Below, in pieces: positions 5,032 through 6,362 of a DNA stretch of 6,362 bases. The stretch comes from Chloroflexota bacterium (GTDB taxonomy: Bacteria > Chloroflexota > Limnocylindria > Limnocylindrales > CSP1-4): NCBI GenBank assembly GCA_016875645.1, contig VGPE01000168.1, positions 1 to 6,362 on the forward strand, in the 5' to 3' direction. Below the pieces are notes generated by a model. That model ran no database searches. It saw only the letters and a program-made list of their open reading frames with translations, and was not told the DNA's origin. Each line of letters opens with the position of its first letter. The stretch's first letter is position 1. The position numbers and the translations under genes are program-made.

Positions 5032-5874
5032 ATGGACGCGCTGCTGGAACCGCTCCGCTACGATTTCTTCGTCCGGGCGCTGGCGGCCTCAGCCATCGTG
5101 GGGGTCGTGTGCGCCGTGGTCGGCACGTACATGGTCCTGCGAGGCCTCGCGTTCATGGGTGACGCGCTGAGCCACGCCGCATTCCCGGGCGTCGTGGTCG
5201 CGTACCTCGTCAACGCACCCTTCTACGTGGGCGCGGCCATCGCGGCCGTGGCCACGTCACTCGCCATCGGCTGGGTCAGCCGGCGCGGCAACCTGCGCGG
5301 CGACACGGCGATCGGGGTGCTGTTCGCGGGCATGTTCGCGCTGGGCATCTTCCTGTTCAGCCGGATTCCCGACTACGTCGGGGACCTGTTCGGCTTCCTG
5401 TTCGGAGACGTCCTCGCCATCAGCGCCGGCGATCTCGTTGGGCTTGCCGTCCTCGCAGGGATCGTCCTGCTCGCGGTGGCGGTGTTCTGGAAGGAGCTGC
5501 TCTACGCAACGTTCGACCCGCTCGGCGCGGCCGCTTCGGGGCTGCCCGTGGAGCGCCTGGACTACACGTTCCTCGCGATCATCGCCCTCACCATCGTCAT
5601 CAGCCTCCAGACCGTCGGCGTCATCCTCGTGGTCGCGATGCTGGTGACCCCGGCCGCCACGGCCCAACTGCTGACACTGCGCTTCCAGCGGCTGGTCGGC
5701 ATCGCGTTTCTGATCGGTCTTCTTGCGCCGATCGTGGGGCTGTACCTCTCGTACTGGCTCGACGCCGCCAGCGGCGCCACGATCGTCCTCGTCGAGAGCG
5801 CGCTGTTCGCGGTCGCGCTGCTCTTCGGCCCGCGCAGCGGGATGCTCAGGAGGCGGGTCGCCGCTCCGGGCTGA
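5032..5874 (+). CDS. Zinc/manganese ABC transporter, permease protein (ABC-3 family, ZnuB/MntC type)
   Basis: This 280-residue, highly hydrophobic protein has about eight to nine membrane segments and forms the channel of a metal-uptake ABC transporter, presumably as a homodimer with the preceding ATPase. Family landmarks are LRGLAFMGDALSHAAFPGVV (36-55), the central FGFLFGDVLAIS (120-131), and QTVGVILVVAMLVTPAATA (193-211). The length is usual for ZnuB/MntC/SitD permeases. ATG 5032 follows the ATPase stop by 8 bases with only a weak AGG before it, so expression probably depends on coupling. The last 29 bases overlap the end of the kinase gene on the other strand. No substrate-binding protein gene accompanies it in the window, so that part of the transporter must be encoded elsewhere. 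The family cannot be split into zinc and manganese members from this sequence alone. Confidence 0.92.
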   Translation: MDALLEPLRYDFFVRALAASAIVGVVCAVVGTYMVLRGLAFMGDALSHAAFPGVVVAYLVNAPFYVGAAIAAVATSLAIGWVSRRGNLRGDTAIGVLFAGMFALGIFLFSRIPDYVGDLFGFLFGDVLAISAGDLVGLAVLAGIVLLAVAVFWKELLYATFDPLGAAASGLPVERLDYTFLAIIALTIVISLQTVGVILVVAMLVTPAATAQLLTLRFQRLVGIAFLIGLLAPIVGLYLSYWLDAASGATIVLVESALFAVALLFGPRSGMLRRRVAAPG

Positions 5875-6362
5875 CACCGTCCGGGCCGCCGGTGCTGAGG
5901 GCGACCATGGCCGCGTCGAGCTCGGCGGCAGTCGGCAGCCCCTCGCGCGCGCCGATCCTCGTGGTCGCCAGGCTGCCCGCGGTCACGGCCCGGCGTGCCG
6001 CCTCTTCCAGGGACCGCCCGGTCGCGAGGCCGTGCGCAAGCGCGCCTGCGAACGCGTCACCGGCCCCCGTCGTGTCGACGACGGTCACCGCAGGCGCGCG
6101 GATCTCCAGCGCGGGCCCCGAGCCCGCGGGAACCAGCAGGGCGCCCGCTGCGCCCAGCGTGATCACGATCGCGACGCTCGGACCCGCACCTTCTGAGCTC
6201 GCGCCGAGGAGCAGCCGCGCCCCTCGCTCCGGTCCGTCACCACCCGGATCGGGCCGGCCGGTGCGACGCGCCTCGGCCCGGGCGAGAATCGTCAGCTCGG
6301 TCCGGTTGGGCGTCACGATGTCCGCGAGACCGAAGACCCCGCGGTCGAGGCCCTCGGCGGGT
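5846..6362 (-). CDS. PfkB/ribokinase-family carbohydrate kinase, C-terminal part (5' end outside window)
   Basis: On the minus strand the frame is open from the right edge to the TGA complement at 5846-5848, giving 171 visible residues of a sugar or nucleoside kinase. Numbering from the edge, DIVTPNRTE (14-22) contains the NxxE magnesium/phosphate motif, TLGAAGALL (68-76) is the usual strand-turn before the nucleotide site, and VVDTTGAGDAFAGALA (94-109) is PfkB signature 2 with the anion hole GAGD and catalytic base D102. The helical end (RAVTAGSLATTRIGAREGLPTAAEL) is typical of ribokinases. A GTG lies in frame at 6314-6316, but it falls inside conserved sequence, so the gene continues beyond the window. 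Ribokinase itself is a good guess, but the substrate-binding N-terminal half is not visible. It converges with the permease and overlaps its last 29 bases; no functional link to metal uptake is evident. Confidence 0.9.
   Translation of the reverse strand, partial: PAEGLDRGVFGLADIVTPNRTELTILARAEARRTGRPDPGGDGPERGARLLLGASSEGAGPSVAIVITLGAAGALLVPAGSGPALEIRAPAVTVVDTTGAGDAFAGALAHGLATGRSLEEAARRAVTAGSLATTRIGAREGLPTAAELDAAMVALSTGGPDGVSPERRPAS

Noticed and set aside
1..6362. CRISPR array, insertion sequence, tRNA or phage-like system
   Set aside because: No repeated units, transposase motifs, terminal repeats, cloverleaf sequence or defence-gene domains were seen on either strand.

Overview
The window is about 6.4 kb of uniformly GC-rich bacterial DNA, roughly 70% G+C by eye. 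It is densely packed with ordinary genes and shows no mobile element, tRNA, rRNA or CRISPR array. Gene content and style suggest a high-GC soil or freshwater Chloroflexota (Limnocylindria/Ellin6529-like) or an actinobacterium. The indications are a lipoprotein copper nitrite reductase with an extra cupredoxin domain, a DsbA-like/VKOR pair, GTG and TTG starts, GTGA stop/start overlaps and a probably leaderless promoter. This placement is an inference from gene content, not from a marker gene.

Layout. (1) 1-309, +: the C-terminal part of an Rrf2-family regulator with three cysteines of the Fe-S/NO-sensing type. (2) 310-698: a gene-poor leader of 389 bp with a perfect 7-bp dyad just ahead of the next gene. 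(3) 699-2099, +: a lipoprotein NirK with a fused N-terminal cupredoxin, followed by a perfect 16-bp GC-rich hairpin. (4) 2352-3570, +: a membrane-anchored DsbA-like thioredoxin-fold protein, broken by an apparent one-base deletion near 2831, coupled by a GTGA overlap to a VKOR-family membrane oxidoreductase. (5) 3645-5874, +: a Fur/Zur-family regulator, an ABC ATPase and an ABC-3 family permease, forming a zinc/manganese uptake operon. It is preceded by an extended -10 promoter and a 15-bp Fur-box-like palindrome. (6) 5846-6362, -: the C-terminal part of a PfkB/ribokinase-family sugar kinase, converging on and overlapping the permease gene.

How the genes may work together. Nitrite reduction to NO at the outer face of the membrane (NirK) next to an NsrR-like Rrf2 regulator is a sensible sensor/effector pairing. 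DsbA-like plus VKOR is a recognised disulfide-forming couple for exported proteins, with VKOR reoxidising the thioredoxin-fold partner through quinone. The Fur-family protein very likely controls its own metal-uptake operon. No substrate-binding protein for the transporter is visible in the window.

No clearly new biological system is seen. The points most worth checking are the frameshift in the dsbA-like gene, the domain architecture of the NirK, the operator/promoter arrangement in front of the Fur-family gene, and the dyad in the nirK leader.
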